Below, piece after piece: positions 42,413-50,398 of a stretch of 64,000 nucleotides of DNA. The stretch is from NCBI GenBank assembly GCA_044374195.1, contig JBILOY010000001.1, positions 62,001-126,000 of the forward strand. Direction: 5' to 3'. Numbering within the stretch: the stretch's first letter is position 1; each line of letters starts with the position of its first letter. Under the pieces are notes generated by a model. That model saw only the letters and a list, made by a program, of their open reading frames with translations. It had not been told where the DNA came from and did no database searches. Source of the stretch: CAIKZY01 sp044374195 (GTDB taxonomy: Bacteria > Actinomycetota > Actinomycetes > S36-B12). A program made the position numbers and the translations under genes.

Positions 42413-45178
42413 CTATGCGCGGGTCCGCTTGACGGGCTTCATGGATTTGGCGAGGTCGAGCTGCCCATCGTTCACGAGAAGCGTGTACAGGTTGAACAGG
42501 GTTGCAAGGATTGTGGTGTCGTCGGCATCTGCGGGAAGGCCATAGGCGGCGAGCACGGCCGCATCGAGAGCCCTGTGTGCCGTGGTGAGGTTTGCCGGCA
42601 TGGCCAGTGGGTCGTACAGGTCGGCGAGGGATGCGTTTGGGTGCGAGGCTCGGGCATCGAGGACTGCCTCGGCGGCGGTGGTTATTGCGCTCTGCTGCGC
42701 ATCGTTGACTTCCTGCCAGGGGAAGTTGTTGAGGGTGACCTGAGCTGAGATCGAGTAGTCAGATTTAAGGCGACCGGAGATGGCGTCTACCCATGTGGTG
42801 AACAGCTTGGAAGAGACGACACCGAACTGGTCCAGGGTTGCTTCGGCCACCTGAATCTTGTTCGTTGGAATGTCATCCGGCGCGAGGTACATGGTGGGTA
42901 TGTACCGGCGAGTTTGGCTGGACACTTCAGGGATGGCGAGGTACTGATGACTTGGCTTGCGGATCTCTTGGAACTCGGTTGGGCGATCTGCGTCACGTCG
43001 CGTGGACGCCTTAGAAGAGGCGAGGCGTACCTTGCGAACTTCCTCCGCACGCGCTCGAATGGTGGGAGAGTTTCGCACGTCTGAAAGTTCGGCACCATGC
43101 AGCCACAAGCACCAGCGAACGCGGCCCTGGATGAACTCTTGAGAGCCGTAGATCCTTTTGAGGTAGCGGGCAGCGATGGAGTCGTTCCTTCTGATCTCAT
43201 CGGCTTCCTCCGGTGAGAGGTTCGAGAGGAAGCCTCCATCGGTTGGCTGGCATCCTTTGGTGACGAATGGCGCAAGATCAGTGATCGCACTTGTTACGGG
43301 CTTGATAAGCACGTCTGCGGCATCCAGCAAATAGGCGTTGATCGTGGCAGGACTGCTCTCCAGACCGGCCTCATCGAACAACCGGAATTTGCTGATCGGC
43401 TTTCGGGCCATTCCGATAATGACGCAGTGGACAGCGGCTTGACCAGGAGCACTGTTCCTCCAAACGAACGTCCGCCAAGCAAAGTGATATCCCACTCCGA
43501 GTCTCGTTAGAGCACTCCAGAGCACTGGTGGCTGCTGTCCTTGGGTCACGCTGTTCGTAGCAACGAATGAAGCGGCACATCCACTGTCCGAAACGTGTCG
43601 GGCGGCGATGAGTAGCCAGTTGGCAACGAAGTCGACAGTGCCGGAGCCTGAAGCGCAGTCCCAAACTTTCTGCTGGTCAGCGGCCTGCTCGCTGCTCTGC
43701 CACGACGGTCCAAGGAATGGCGGATTTCCCATGATGAACGTGTTCGAATCAAATTCACCAACAACAGCACTCCAATCCGCAGTGAGTGCGTTCGCTTGCG
43801 CAATCTTCGCATTGCTTGAAATCGGCAATCTGTCAGGCGCCTGACCGAACTCTTCAGCGAGGCGCAGGTTTGCTTGGTGATCAACAAGGAACAGTGCGAC
43901 CTCGGCGATGCGGGCAGGCCACTCCTCGAGCTCGATGCCATAGAACTGACCTAGCGACACCTTCAACCCCAGCGTCGAATCCAGCGACAACTGCGACTGG
44001 CCTGTCAGTTCAGCCAGCCGCTTCATCACCGTCAGTTCGAAGTCACGCATCTCCCTGTAGGCGATGGCGAGGAAATTTCCGCAGCCACAGGCGGGGTCGA
44101 GGAACTTCATGTCCGACAGACCGTCACGTAATTTCTGCAACTTCTTTACATCATGGAATCCGGCATCGAACTGCGTCCGCAGGTCATCAAGGAACAGCGG
44201 CCCGATGACCTTCAGAATGTTTACCTCTGACGTGTAATGCTCCCCGAGCGCACGCCTGGCTTCCTTCGACTTCACCGCCTGGAACATGGAGCCGAAGATG
44301 GCTGGCACGATCGCCGCCCAATCCACCATGCAGCATTCGACCAACTGGGCCCTGATCGTGGAGTTGAACGAAGGAATGTCCATCCGGTCAGCGAACAGGC
44401 CGCCGTTCACGTAAGGGAAGCGAAGAAGCGTCTCATCCAACGTCGGGGGCCTATTTGCGACCGGCCGGTCCAACGTTTGGAAAAGCAAGGAGAGTTGCGC
44501 GCCTAGATCCGAACCATCCACATGTGTTCGCGTCTCTACGAACTCCAAGAACAGATTGCGTTCCCACAAGCCCGTGTCATCCCCGAAGAACAGGAACAGC
44601 ATTCGTGTTAGGAACACCGATGCCTCATGGTCGGTAAACCCGATCGTGGCAATCTCGTTGTAGAGCAGTCCCATCAACTCGGCGGCGTGAGCATCAACTT
44701 CCGACTCCTTCACGCCCATTCGGGCAGTGCCGTAGCCGGCGATGAACCCGAAGCGCTCGATCTCCTTGGCCAGGTCCTTTGTAGTGATCTCGACTGCGGG
44801 CTCACCTGATGTGAGGTCGAGAACGCGAATCCTCGCGAAGTCGCTGCACACGATTGCTGCTGGCAATTCCGCCTGCGGCAATCCCTCCAGATAGTCAAGG
44901 CACTGCTGCTCGGCAGCCGCGAGATCCTTTCCTGCCGACTTGTGTTCTACGGCGATCACGCCAGGCCAGAACAAGTCGATTCGGCCTCGGCCACCTGTGG
45001 AAGCCCGCTCGGCGCGCTTCTCGAAGATTGCGACCCGTTTACGGTCGATTCCAAACATGCCCAAGAATTCATTCCAGAAGGACTGAGAGCCAGCGTTCTC
45101 ATCAGTTTCATCCGCCCATCGGGTGGAGAACTCCCGGGCGCGATCACGGATCTCATTCCATGACGGGGGCTTAGCCAC
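42413..45178 (-). CDS. MmeI-like (type IIL) restriction-modification enzyme
   Basis: 921 residues from the GTG at 45178 (GGGGGG ahead); the open frame to 45223 adds only non-family residues. N-terminal nuclease motif: Asp at about 67 and Glu-x-Lys at about 77-79 (RIDLFWPGVIAVEHKSAG), a PD-(D/E)xK type. The gamma-type DNA methyltransferase has motif I DPACGCGNF at about 355-363 and the catalytic motif IV NPPF at about 482. The C-terminal about 300 residues would include the target-recognition domain. Type IIL enzymes cut and methylate with one polypeptide. No frameshift seen, so it is probably active. Confidence 0.9.
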   Translation of the reverse strand: MAKPPSWNEIRDRAREFSTRWADETDENAGSQSFWNEFLGMFGIDRKRVAIFEKRAERASTGGRGRIDLFWPGVIAVEHKSAGKDLAAAEQQCLDYLEGLPQAELPAAIVCSDFARIRVLDLTSGEPAVEITTKDLAKEIERFGFIAGYGTARMGVKESEVDAHAAELMGLLYNEIATIGFTDHEASVFLTRMLFLFFGDDTGLWERNLFLEFVETRTHVDGSDLGAQLSLLFQTLDRPVANRPPTLDETLLRFPYVNGGLFADRMDIPSFNSTIRAQLVECCMVDWAAIVPAIFGSMFQAVKSKEARRALGEHYTSEVNILKVIGPLFLDDLRTQFDAGFHDVKKLQKLRDGLSDMKFLDPACGCGNFLAIAYREMRDFELTVMKRLAELTGQSQLSLDSTLGLKVSLGQFYGIELEEWPARIAEVALFLVDHQANLRLAEEFGQAPDRLPISSNAKIAQANALTADWSAVVGEFDSNTFIMGNPPFLGPSWQSSEQAADQQKVWDCASGSGTVDFVANWLLIAARHVSDSGCAASFVATNSVTQGQQPPVLWSALTRLGVGYHFAWRTFVWRNSAPGQAAVHCVIIGMARKPISKFRLFDEAGLESSPATINAYLLDAADVLIKPVTSAITDLAPFVTKGCQPTDGGFLSNLSPEEADEIRRNDSIAARYLKRIYGSQEFIQGRVRWCLWLHGAELSDVRNSPTIRARAEEVRKVRLASSKASTRRDADRPTEFQEIRKPSHQYLAIPEVSSQTRRYIPTMYLAPDDIPTNKIQVAEATLDQFGVVSSKLFTTWVDAISGRLKSDYSISAQVTLNNFPWQEVNDAQQSAITTAAEAVLDARASHPNASLADLYDPLAMPANLTTAHRALDAAVLAAYGLPADADDTTILATLFNLYTLLVNDGQLDLAKSMKPVKRTRA

Positions 45179-46089
45179 AATTCCCCCCAAACCTGAGCAC
45201 GATGTCATCCTAAGCGGATCCAAACCGATCCGAAGGAGAAGGAGGAGCCGGGCCGCTTCGGGGGTAACGGCCAGGCATTCGGGTGATACCCAGCTTTAGA
45301 CCGAACAAACCCTGAATCCTGGGCCGCCTGTGTGAGCTTTTCCTGGCAGCGAGGAACGGCAGCCCCCACAACAAGCAAAAGCCTGGAGATGAGACCCTTC
45401 CAATGTACGAACGGTTGACTCTCGAACGAGCAGTGGTTCCGATTACCCGCGTCTTGCGAATCATCGGATACGACAGTGCCAGCCTGGATCTGGATACATC
45501 TACAGATCTGCCAACGGCGAAGACGCGGAAGACCTACTCGGTTACCTAGAAACAGCTGACGGACGCTGGTGTCCTGCCAATCGGCCCACTCGTCTCCACC
45601 AACCCGAACTACGACTTCACGGCCAACCTTGTAGCTGACGGCACTATCGAGTTCGCTGGCGTCGTCTACCAGAACGCCCCGTCCTCAGCGGCTGCCGCTC
45701 GAGGGATCAACGCGATCAATGGGTGGGACTCGCGGGGGGGTCGCGACCACTGGTGGTACCCGAAGCCTTGCCACATATCGAGCCGAGTGGCTTCAAGCAA
45801 TGTCCGGCTCATTGGGTGATCCCACATTGCCGGACTAGACCCTCGGGGCGGTTGATAGCGGCTGTCTTACCGGGAGCAGCCAATTCGGCCGCAGTTCCGT
45901 ACATCGTTCTGTTGGTGTGACTACTGATGGGCTCAATAAACTACAGCGGTGTCGTACGTGAGTACGGATACCCGTTGGGCCTCAATGGGTTTCGCGGTTT
46001 CGGCAATGTCAGACCCCCCTGTCACGGTGAAGGCGCTCGGGTGAGCTTCTCCCCCGGGTTGCCGGGTCGAATCACTAGGGGGCACACCG
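45179..46089. other. Gene-poor stretch with a decayed RAMA-domain gene
   Basis: 911 bases. Apart from the broken frame at 45403-45819 I see no credible gene; a 54-codon ATG frame at 45927 has no recognisable features. The stretch marks a degraded part of the defence island. Confidence 0.5.
45403..45819 (+). pseudogene. Broken RAMA-domain gene (modified-DNA reader)
   Basis: One reading frame runs from an ATG at 45403 to TGA at 45817-45819, interrupted by a single in-frame TAG at 45547-45549. After the stop it reads LTDAGVLPIG, LVADGTIEFAG and APSSAAAARGINAINGW, the hallmarks of the RAMA domain that follows many restriction and adenine-methylase proteins. The C-terminal Trp-rich end after NGW is degenerate. 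Most likely a remnant of a restriction-associated protein; a sequencing error at the TAG is the alternative. Confidence 0.65.
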
Positions 46090-46275
46090 ATGGCTGAAAC
46101 TGAGCCGAAATCCGAGCGCGTGAACTTACGCGCCACCAAGCATCAGGTAGCGGTGCTTCGTCAGGCCTCGATGCTGGCAGGGCTGACTCTCACGTCCTAC
46201 GTCCTCACGACTGCTGTGTCACGGGCCGAGCTTGAGATCCAGTCACTTACGCCAACAAATCCGGATCAGCCATAA
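46090..46275 (+). CDS. Orphan, shortened TacA-like (DUF1778) antitoxin
   Basis: 61 residues with AGGGGG seven bases ahead of the ATG. KSERVNLRATKHQVAVLRQA and the TLTSYVLTTAVSRAE helix match the N-terminal RHH half of DUF1778/TacA antitoxins, which are normally about 90 residues and are followed by a GNAT acetyltransferase toxin. Here the C-terminal toxin-binding tail is cut short, and no GNAT gene follows. Remnant, or stand-alone regulator. Confidence 0.7.
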   Translation: MAETEPKSERVNLRATKHQVAVLRQASMLAGLTLTSYVLTTAVSRAELEIQSLTPTNPDQP

Positions 46276-46307
46276 GTTCATCGAAGGCCGACCGCAATCT
46301 GAATGCG

Positions 46308-46565
46308 GTGTCACTCATCGTCGGCATCCCGCTGGCGATCGTCCTGTTCATTTGGGCGGGTTGGATCACTGTCACCGCGTTCGTCGGCGGGCAGGCACCG
46401 TTCTTTTTCGTCGACTTTGAGGGCGTCAATCCCATACGCGGGCTGTTCTGGCTGATCATTGTTGATCCGCTTGTACTCACGGTGGCCTATTGGATCTTCA
46501 TGCTCGTGATGCTGCCGATCGGCGCGTTGGCGGCGGGTATTGGCAAGGCAACTGATCGCAAGTAG
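46308..46565 (+). CDS. Small two-helix membrane protein
   Basis: 85 residues from a GTG start; helices at about 3-25 and 46-78 (LIIVDPLVLTVAYWIFMLVM). No family recognised. It lies 32 bases after the TacA-like gene and could be expressed with it. Confidence 0.55.
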   Translation: MSLIVGIPLAIVLFIWAGWITVTAFVGGQAPFFFVDFEGVNPIRGLFWLIIVDPLVLTVAYWIFMLVMLPIGALAAGIGKATDRK

Positions 46566-46670
46566 TCGACGGCAGAGTCACTGGTACTCACGTCACAACT
46601 CACAATGTGTAGAGATGGAAGTGCTTCCTCACCTACGCTTCCGTCAACTAACCATTGCAACGGGGGAAAC

Positions 46671-47534
46671 ATGAAGACGCACGTGCGATCAGCACTAACG
46701 ACCATTGCGATCACCGGCGTGATTACTGCCCTCACAGCAGGAGCCATGGGAGTTGCGCAGGCAGACCCGGTGACGGAGCCGAGTGGGACTCCGTCGACTA
46801 TTGCACCGACGAGTAGTGCACCGGCTGAGCCGACTCCGACGGCAACGCCAGCCCCCACCTACGCACCAGGCATGGCACCGAACGAGCACGCGGGATGGGC
46901 GATCGTTGATCCTGCGACCGGTCAGCAGACCGGCGGAGTGATCGTGTGCACGCCAGAGGTGTGCGGAAGCGGCTGGTTCGCTGGCATGCGAGTCGTCCTT
47001 CAAACTCTTCAGGACCCCGTCGAAGCTTCACGCGCGGCCAACGGAGTCGGCAACGTTGCCGGCTACCAAGGCGGCACCTACGACTTCGCAACCGGGCAGT
47101 GGACCTACCCCGGGCAGAGCGGGTCAACCTGGCAGATTCCACTCGCGTATCCGGGCGCGGACCTTGGCGGCACGGTTAACGTCCCTTCCTGCATTGCCAA
47201 CTGCCCTACCCCCGAGCCCACTGCCTCGCCGAGTGGCGATCCGAGCGAGATGCCCTCTGAGTCAGCAAGCCCGGAACCTTCGTCCTCGACTGACCCAAGC
47301 GGGGTCGTGGCCGTCGTGGCACGAGCCAACGGCTACGCCGTCACGTTCGCACCGCTAAAGAAGCGCGCCGGCGTGACGACAGTTGTCGCACGCAAGAACG
47401 GCAAGGTTGTGCAAACCTGGACCCTTCGTGCGGGCTCGAAGAAGATTAGTTTCGTGCTGCCTCGAAGCTTCAAGGGCGTTCAGCTGACGGTTTCGCAGAA
47501 GGGCTCGGCGAACACGCGCGTCATGCTCGCTTGA
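46671..47534 (+). CDS. Secreted protein with a Pro/Ser-rich linker
   Basis: 287 residues from the ATG at 46671 (GGGGG ribosome site; the longer frame from 46605 would bury the signal peptide). Signal peptide about 1-31 (cleavage near AQA-DP), a Thr/Pro/Ser-rich segment, a globular domain with AGWAIVDPATG, IVCTPEVCGSGWF and a Trp/Tyr-rich part, a second Pro/Ser/Glu linker, then a C-terminal beta domain rich in Lys and Val (ARKNGKVVQTWTLRAG). It lacks the shared C-terminal domain but is convergent with a lipoprotein that has two copies. Function unknown. Confidence 0.78.
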   Translation: MKTHVRSALTTIAITGVITALTAGAMGVAQADPVTEPSGTPSTIAPTSSAPAEPTPTATPAPTYAPGMAPNEHAGWAIVDPATGQQTGGVIVCTPEVCGSGWFAGMRVVLQTLQDPVEASRAANGVGNVAGYQGGTYDFATGQWTYPGQSGSTWQIPLAYPGADLGGTVNVPSCIANCPTPEPTASPSGDPSEMPSESASPEPSSSTDPSGVVAVVARANGYAVTFAPLKKRAGVTTVVARKNGKVVQTWTLRAGSKKISFVLPRSFKGVQLTVSQKGSANTRVMLA

Positions 47535-47592
47535 GAGAGGCCAGAAAAGTTCGATCTGGTCAAAAAGTGGGGTGTGGCGTTGGATTCTGCGC

Positions 47593-48354
47593 CTAGCCGA
47601 GGCTGGGGATTTCGCGCTGGCAGACGAAGCCACCCGTGCCGTTGTTCGGCCACTGAGACCAGCCCGGGCCGTATCCGCTCGGGCATGACGCCTGGCTCGA
47701 GGTACGCCCGATTTCCTGATGCCACGGCTGCGCCGTTGGCGATTGCTCTTGTGTCGGGACGGGAAGGTCCGGGTAGTAGGTATAGATCCACCGATCGCAG
47801 ACGTATCCGCCCTTGCCGTCGCCTGGCCAATGGGCCCAGCTAGGGGTCCAGCCGGAGCTGCACTCAGCGTCGGCAGATACTCGTGCAGTTGATTGCATCG
47901 ATGTCGACATGTCAGGACTGGAAGCGCCGATGATGAAGTCGGTTGTTCCCCTGTGGAAGAAGTTGCCGGCACCAAACAACTCACCAAAACGAATGCCCTC
48001 AGCTCGGTAACTGCCAGCGGGAAGCGGGACGGTATTCCCGTCGGGATCAAGCACAAGACTGCCAACGGTCACAACTCCCTGCGTGTCGCCGGCCGCGGGC
48101 TTGTACCAATACTTGATGAGACCTGGGGTATCTGGCAGGCACACAACACCTGCCTCACAGAAGGCCAAGATGTCGCCGGATTTCCCGAGAGCTACGCCGT
48201 ACGGTGAGGTCCCGTTAAATGCCATGGCAGGCTCATCGAAAGTAATCGTTACGGCACCGGAGCCTGTAGCAGTCAATTCACAAGCGGTCAGGGCCACTGC
48301 GGCAAGGAGCAGGGCAGCGCAGGTTCCTGACTTCCCGAATCGGGGCATCCTCAT
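47593..48354 (-). CDS. Lipoprotein with two copies of the recurrent Trp-rich domain
   Basis: 253 residues. A lipoprotein signal (AALLLAAVALTAC, lipobox LTAC at about 21-25) makes it a substrate for Lgt and LspA. A middle domain with ITFDEPAMAFNG and LVLDPDGNTVPLPAGSYR has no recognised family. Two copies of the shared domain follow at about 155-195 (GWTPSWAHWPGDGKGGYVCDR) and 210-253 (GYGPGWSQWPNNGTGGFVC). The tandem copies define the unit length at about 40 residues. Probably exposed at the cell surface. Confidence 0.8.
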   Translation of the reverse strand: MRMPRFGKSGTCAALLLAAVALTACELTATGSGAVTITFDEPAMAFNGTSPYGVALGKSGDILAFCEAGVVCLPDTPGLIKYWYKPAAGDTQGVVTVGSLVLDPDGNTVPLPAGSYRAEGIRFGELFGAGNFFHRGTTDFIIGASSPDMSTSMQSTARVSADAECSSGWTPSWAHWPGDGKGGYVCDRWIYTYYPDLPVPTQEQSPTAQPWHQEIGRTSSQASCPSGYGPGWSQWPNNGTGGFVCQREIPSLG

Positions 48355-48411
48355 TCGCGATCAACTCTCTGTAGCAATGCCCAGGACGCCGTTCATAAAA
48401 GAAAGGACACC

Positions 48412-48425
48412 CCTGTCTCGACAGG
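48412..48425. promoter_or_regulatory. Inverted repeat between two divergent secreted-protein genes
   Basis: CCTGTC and GACAGG with a two-base centre (48412-48425) lie in the 202-base divergent promoter region of the genes starting at 48354 and 48557. It may be an operator controlling both. Confidence 0.4.
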
Positions 48426-48556
48426 CACGTCCGATGGATTTCAAGGCCGGGTTTTAGGACATCCCCCCGCGTTCCTTCTCGCGCATGTCCCTTACTCAGG
48501 TTACAGTCCAGACTCAGGTTCCGCATGTTGTGAACCCCCGAGGTTCTGGAGGAACC

Positions 48557-49660
48557 ATGGCACCGCGGTCGACCAGGGTTCTCGGGATTGCACTGGCGCC
48601 AGTGCTTTTGGCGGGCGGCCTGGTCGCTGCCGCGCCTGCGTTCGCCGCCACCCAAGTGTCGTTCACCACCCCTGGTCTTTCTTCGTGGACAGTTCCCGAT
48701 GATGTGACTCAGGTGACGATCACCGCGATCGGTGGCGCGGGAGGTGCTGGCCTGCGCAGTCTTGGCGGAGCTGGCTGCACGGTGACGAACGTTTACTCAG
48801 TGACGCCAGGAGATGTCTTCCGCATTTTCGTCGGTGGCGGAGGTCTGGGCGGCTCCGGAACTGTCAGCGGCGGAGGTGGCGGGTCAACCACCATCAACCT
48901 TCAGCAGATCTCCGGGATCGTGGCCGGTGGCGGTGGCGGAGGCGGTGGCTATGACAACGTCTCTCCTTCGATCGGCCCGAACGATGGCGGTGATGGTTGT
49001 GGTTCCTTCACCTCCGGTGGCAACGGGTTGAGCCCGAATGGTCAAGGTGGAAGCAATGCTGTCGGTGGTGGCGGTGGTGGTGGTGACCCCACCACAAACG
49101 GCGGCAGCGGCCTCGCGGGCGCAGGCGGGATCGGCTTCGGAAATCCGGGCAGCGGCGGTATGGGAGACGTCTGCTCATTTGGCGATGGCGGCACAACGAT
49201 TTCCTTCGGCGGCGGTGGTGGCGGCGGCGGTTACGGTGGCGGCGGAGCGGGTTCACAACAGTCCCTCGGCGGACTGGGCACCGTCTACGGAGGCGGCGGA
49301 GGCGGCGGCAGTACTGGCCCGTCGGGCGCCACGTTTTCAATTGACACAGCGCGCACCGCGAATTCACTTACTGGCAGGAATGGATCGGTACTGATCAGTT
49401 TCGGCCCGCCTGACACGGCTCCTTCATGGTTCCAGTCCTACGCGCGCGGTGCATCGGTCTCCTGCCTCGCTGGCTGGAATCCGAGTTGGGCTCAATGGCC
49501 CGGTAACGGCACGGGTGGATACGTGTGTAACCGGGAGATCTACATGACCCCGACAGGTACCTGGTCTTCGCGCTCACAACTACTCGGTTCGGTAGCGACG
49601 CAATCAACACCCGCGCCTGCCCATGGCCCGACTCGACCGGTGATCAGCTACCGCTGCTAG
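48557..49660 (+). CDS. Secreted glycine-rich protein with the recurrent Trp-rich domain
   Basis: 367 residues from the ATG at 48557 (GGAGG four bases ahead). Signal peptide about 1-33 (cleavage after AFAA). An N-terminal beta-domain (QVSFTTPGLSSWTVPDDVTQ) leads into about 180 residues of glycine-rich sequence (runs of GGGGGG alternating with short Ser/Asn/Thr segments), typical of wall-associated glycine-rich proteins. The shared domain is at about 290-330 (CLAGWNPSWAQWPGNGTGGYVCNR). About 35 residues follow it, which is longer than in the sister proteins; a late frameshift is possible. Confidence 0.82.
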   Translation: MAPRSTRVLGIALAPVLLAGGLVAAAPAFAATQVSFTTPGLSSWTVPDDVTQVTITAIGGAGGAGLRSLGGAGCTVTNVYSVTPGDVFRIFVGGGGLGGSGTVSGGGGGSTTINLQQISGIVAGGGGGGGGYDNVSPSIGPNDGGDGCGSFTSGGNGLSPNGQGGSNAVGGGGGGGDPTTNGGSGLAGAGGIGFGNPGSGGMGDVCSFGDGGTTISFGGGGGGGGYGGGGAGSQQSLGGLGTVYGGGGGGGSTGPSGATFSIDTARTANSLTGRNGSVLISFGPPDTAPSWFQSYARGASVSCLAGWNPSWAQWPGNGTGGYVCNREIYMTPTGTWSSRSQLLGSVATQSTPAPAHGPTRPVISYRC

Positions 49661-49688
49661 GTGGCGGCGGGGCTACGGTGAGCAGAAT

Positions 49689-49723
49689 TACTGCTTGACT
49701 GTAATTCAGCAGTAGCCTAGCCT
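49689..49723 (+). promoter_or_regulatory. Promoter and inverted repeat of the AbrB/RelE-like TA pair
   Basis: TACTGCT (49689-49695) and AGCAGTA (49708-49714) form a perfect inverted repeat with a 12-base centre. TTGACT (49695-49700), a 17-base spacer and TAGCCT (49718-49723) make a promoter whose start would be at about 49730, the A of the ATG, so the mRNA is probably leaderless. The repeat sits between -35 and -10. Confidence 0.65.
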
Positions 49724-49729
49724 TTTGTC

Positions 49730-50047
49730 ATGAGCAGTGCCCAGCCCTTCCACGGATTCGTGAGCGTCCAGTCTCGGGGCCTCGTGGCGCTACCCGCCTC
49801 CATTCGCAAGCGTTACCGCCTTGACGAGCCGGGAGCCCAGGTCGAGATCACGGAGCGCGCCGACGGCGTACTCGAATTGCGACCCGCAGTGGCTGTGCCG
49901 GCTGGCGAGGCGTGGTTCTGGGAGAAGCGCTGGCAGGACGGCGAGCGCGAGGTCGATGCACTCGTTTCCGCGAAAGCCATCACCGTGACCGAGGGTGTGG
50001 ATGAGTTCTTGCAGTCCCTACCGACATCGGGCGACACTGCCGGATGA
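49730..50047 (+). CDS. AbrB/MazE-type antitoxin
   Basis: 105 residues. N-terminal swapped-hairpin domain about 8-52 (VSVQSRGLVALPASIRKRYRL), then a tail with WFWEKRWQDGEREVDALV and VTEGVDEFLQSLP at about 64-100 that should bind the toxin. The tail is reused in the orphan protein at 53190. Its stop overlaps the ATG of the toxin gene (ATGA). Confidence 0.85.
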   Translation: MSSAQPFHGFVSVQSRGLVALPASIRKRYRLDEPGAQVEITERADGVLELRPAVAVPAGEAWFWEKRWQDGEREVDALVSAKAITVTEGVDEFLQSLPTSGDTAG

Positions 50048-50355
50048 AATTCGAGCGCACCTCCCGCTTCGATTCCGACTTCGCTGCCTTACCGCGTGAG
50101 CATCAGGAGCAGTTTCGTTCGCTCATTCCCGACTTTCACACTGCTACCGAGGCCTTCGTTGCCTCGGGCGGCAAGGGCGGGTGGCCGAAGCGACTTCGAG
50201 TGCACCCGATGACGAGCGCACCCGGCATTTGGGAACTCACCTGGTCGTTCGCATCCCCCGATGGCCGGGCGACGTTCGAGTTCGTTAATCGCGAAGGCGA
50301 AGTACGCGTGCTGTGGCGCCGTATCGGTGATCACTCGATCTATCGGAGACCGTGA
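50044..50355 (+). CDS. RelE/ParE-superfamily toxin
   Basis: 103 residues. MKFERTSRFDSDFAALPREH, followed by KRLRVHPM, GIWELTWSF, RATFEF and the C-terminal VLWRRIGDHSIYRRP, fits a RelE-type mRNA interferase fold. Coupled to the AbrB-type antitoxin by a four-base overlap. Target not predictable. Confidence 0.8.
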   Translation: MKFERTSRFDSDFAALPREHQEQFRSLIPDFHTATEAFVASGGKGGWPKRLRVHPMTSAPGIWELTWSFASPDGRATFEFVNREGEVRVLWRRIGDHSIYRRP

Positions 50356-50398
50356 CTCTTTTCGTTTCGCCGAGCAACCAGCAAGACCGACGTCGCCT

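Noticed and set aside
45927..46091. 54-codon ATG frame upstream of the TacA-like gene
   Set aside because: No ribosome site, no motif, and composition does not look coding.
48900..49320. Tandem-repeat-like GC-rich tract, considered as a DNA repeat or CRISPR-like array
   Set aside because: It encodes the glycine-rich region of a secreted protein; no fixed unit or spacer pattern.
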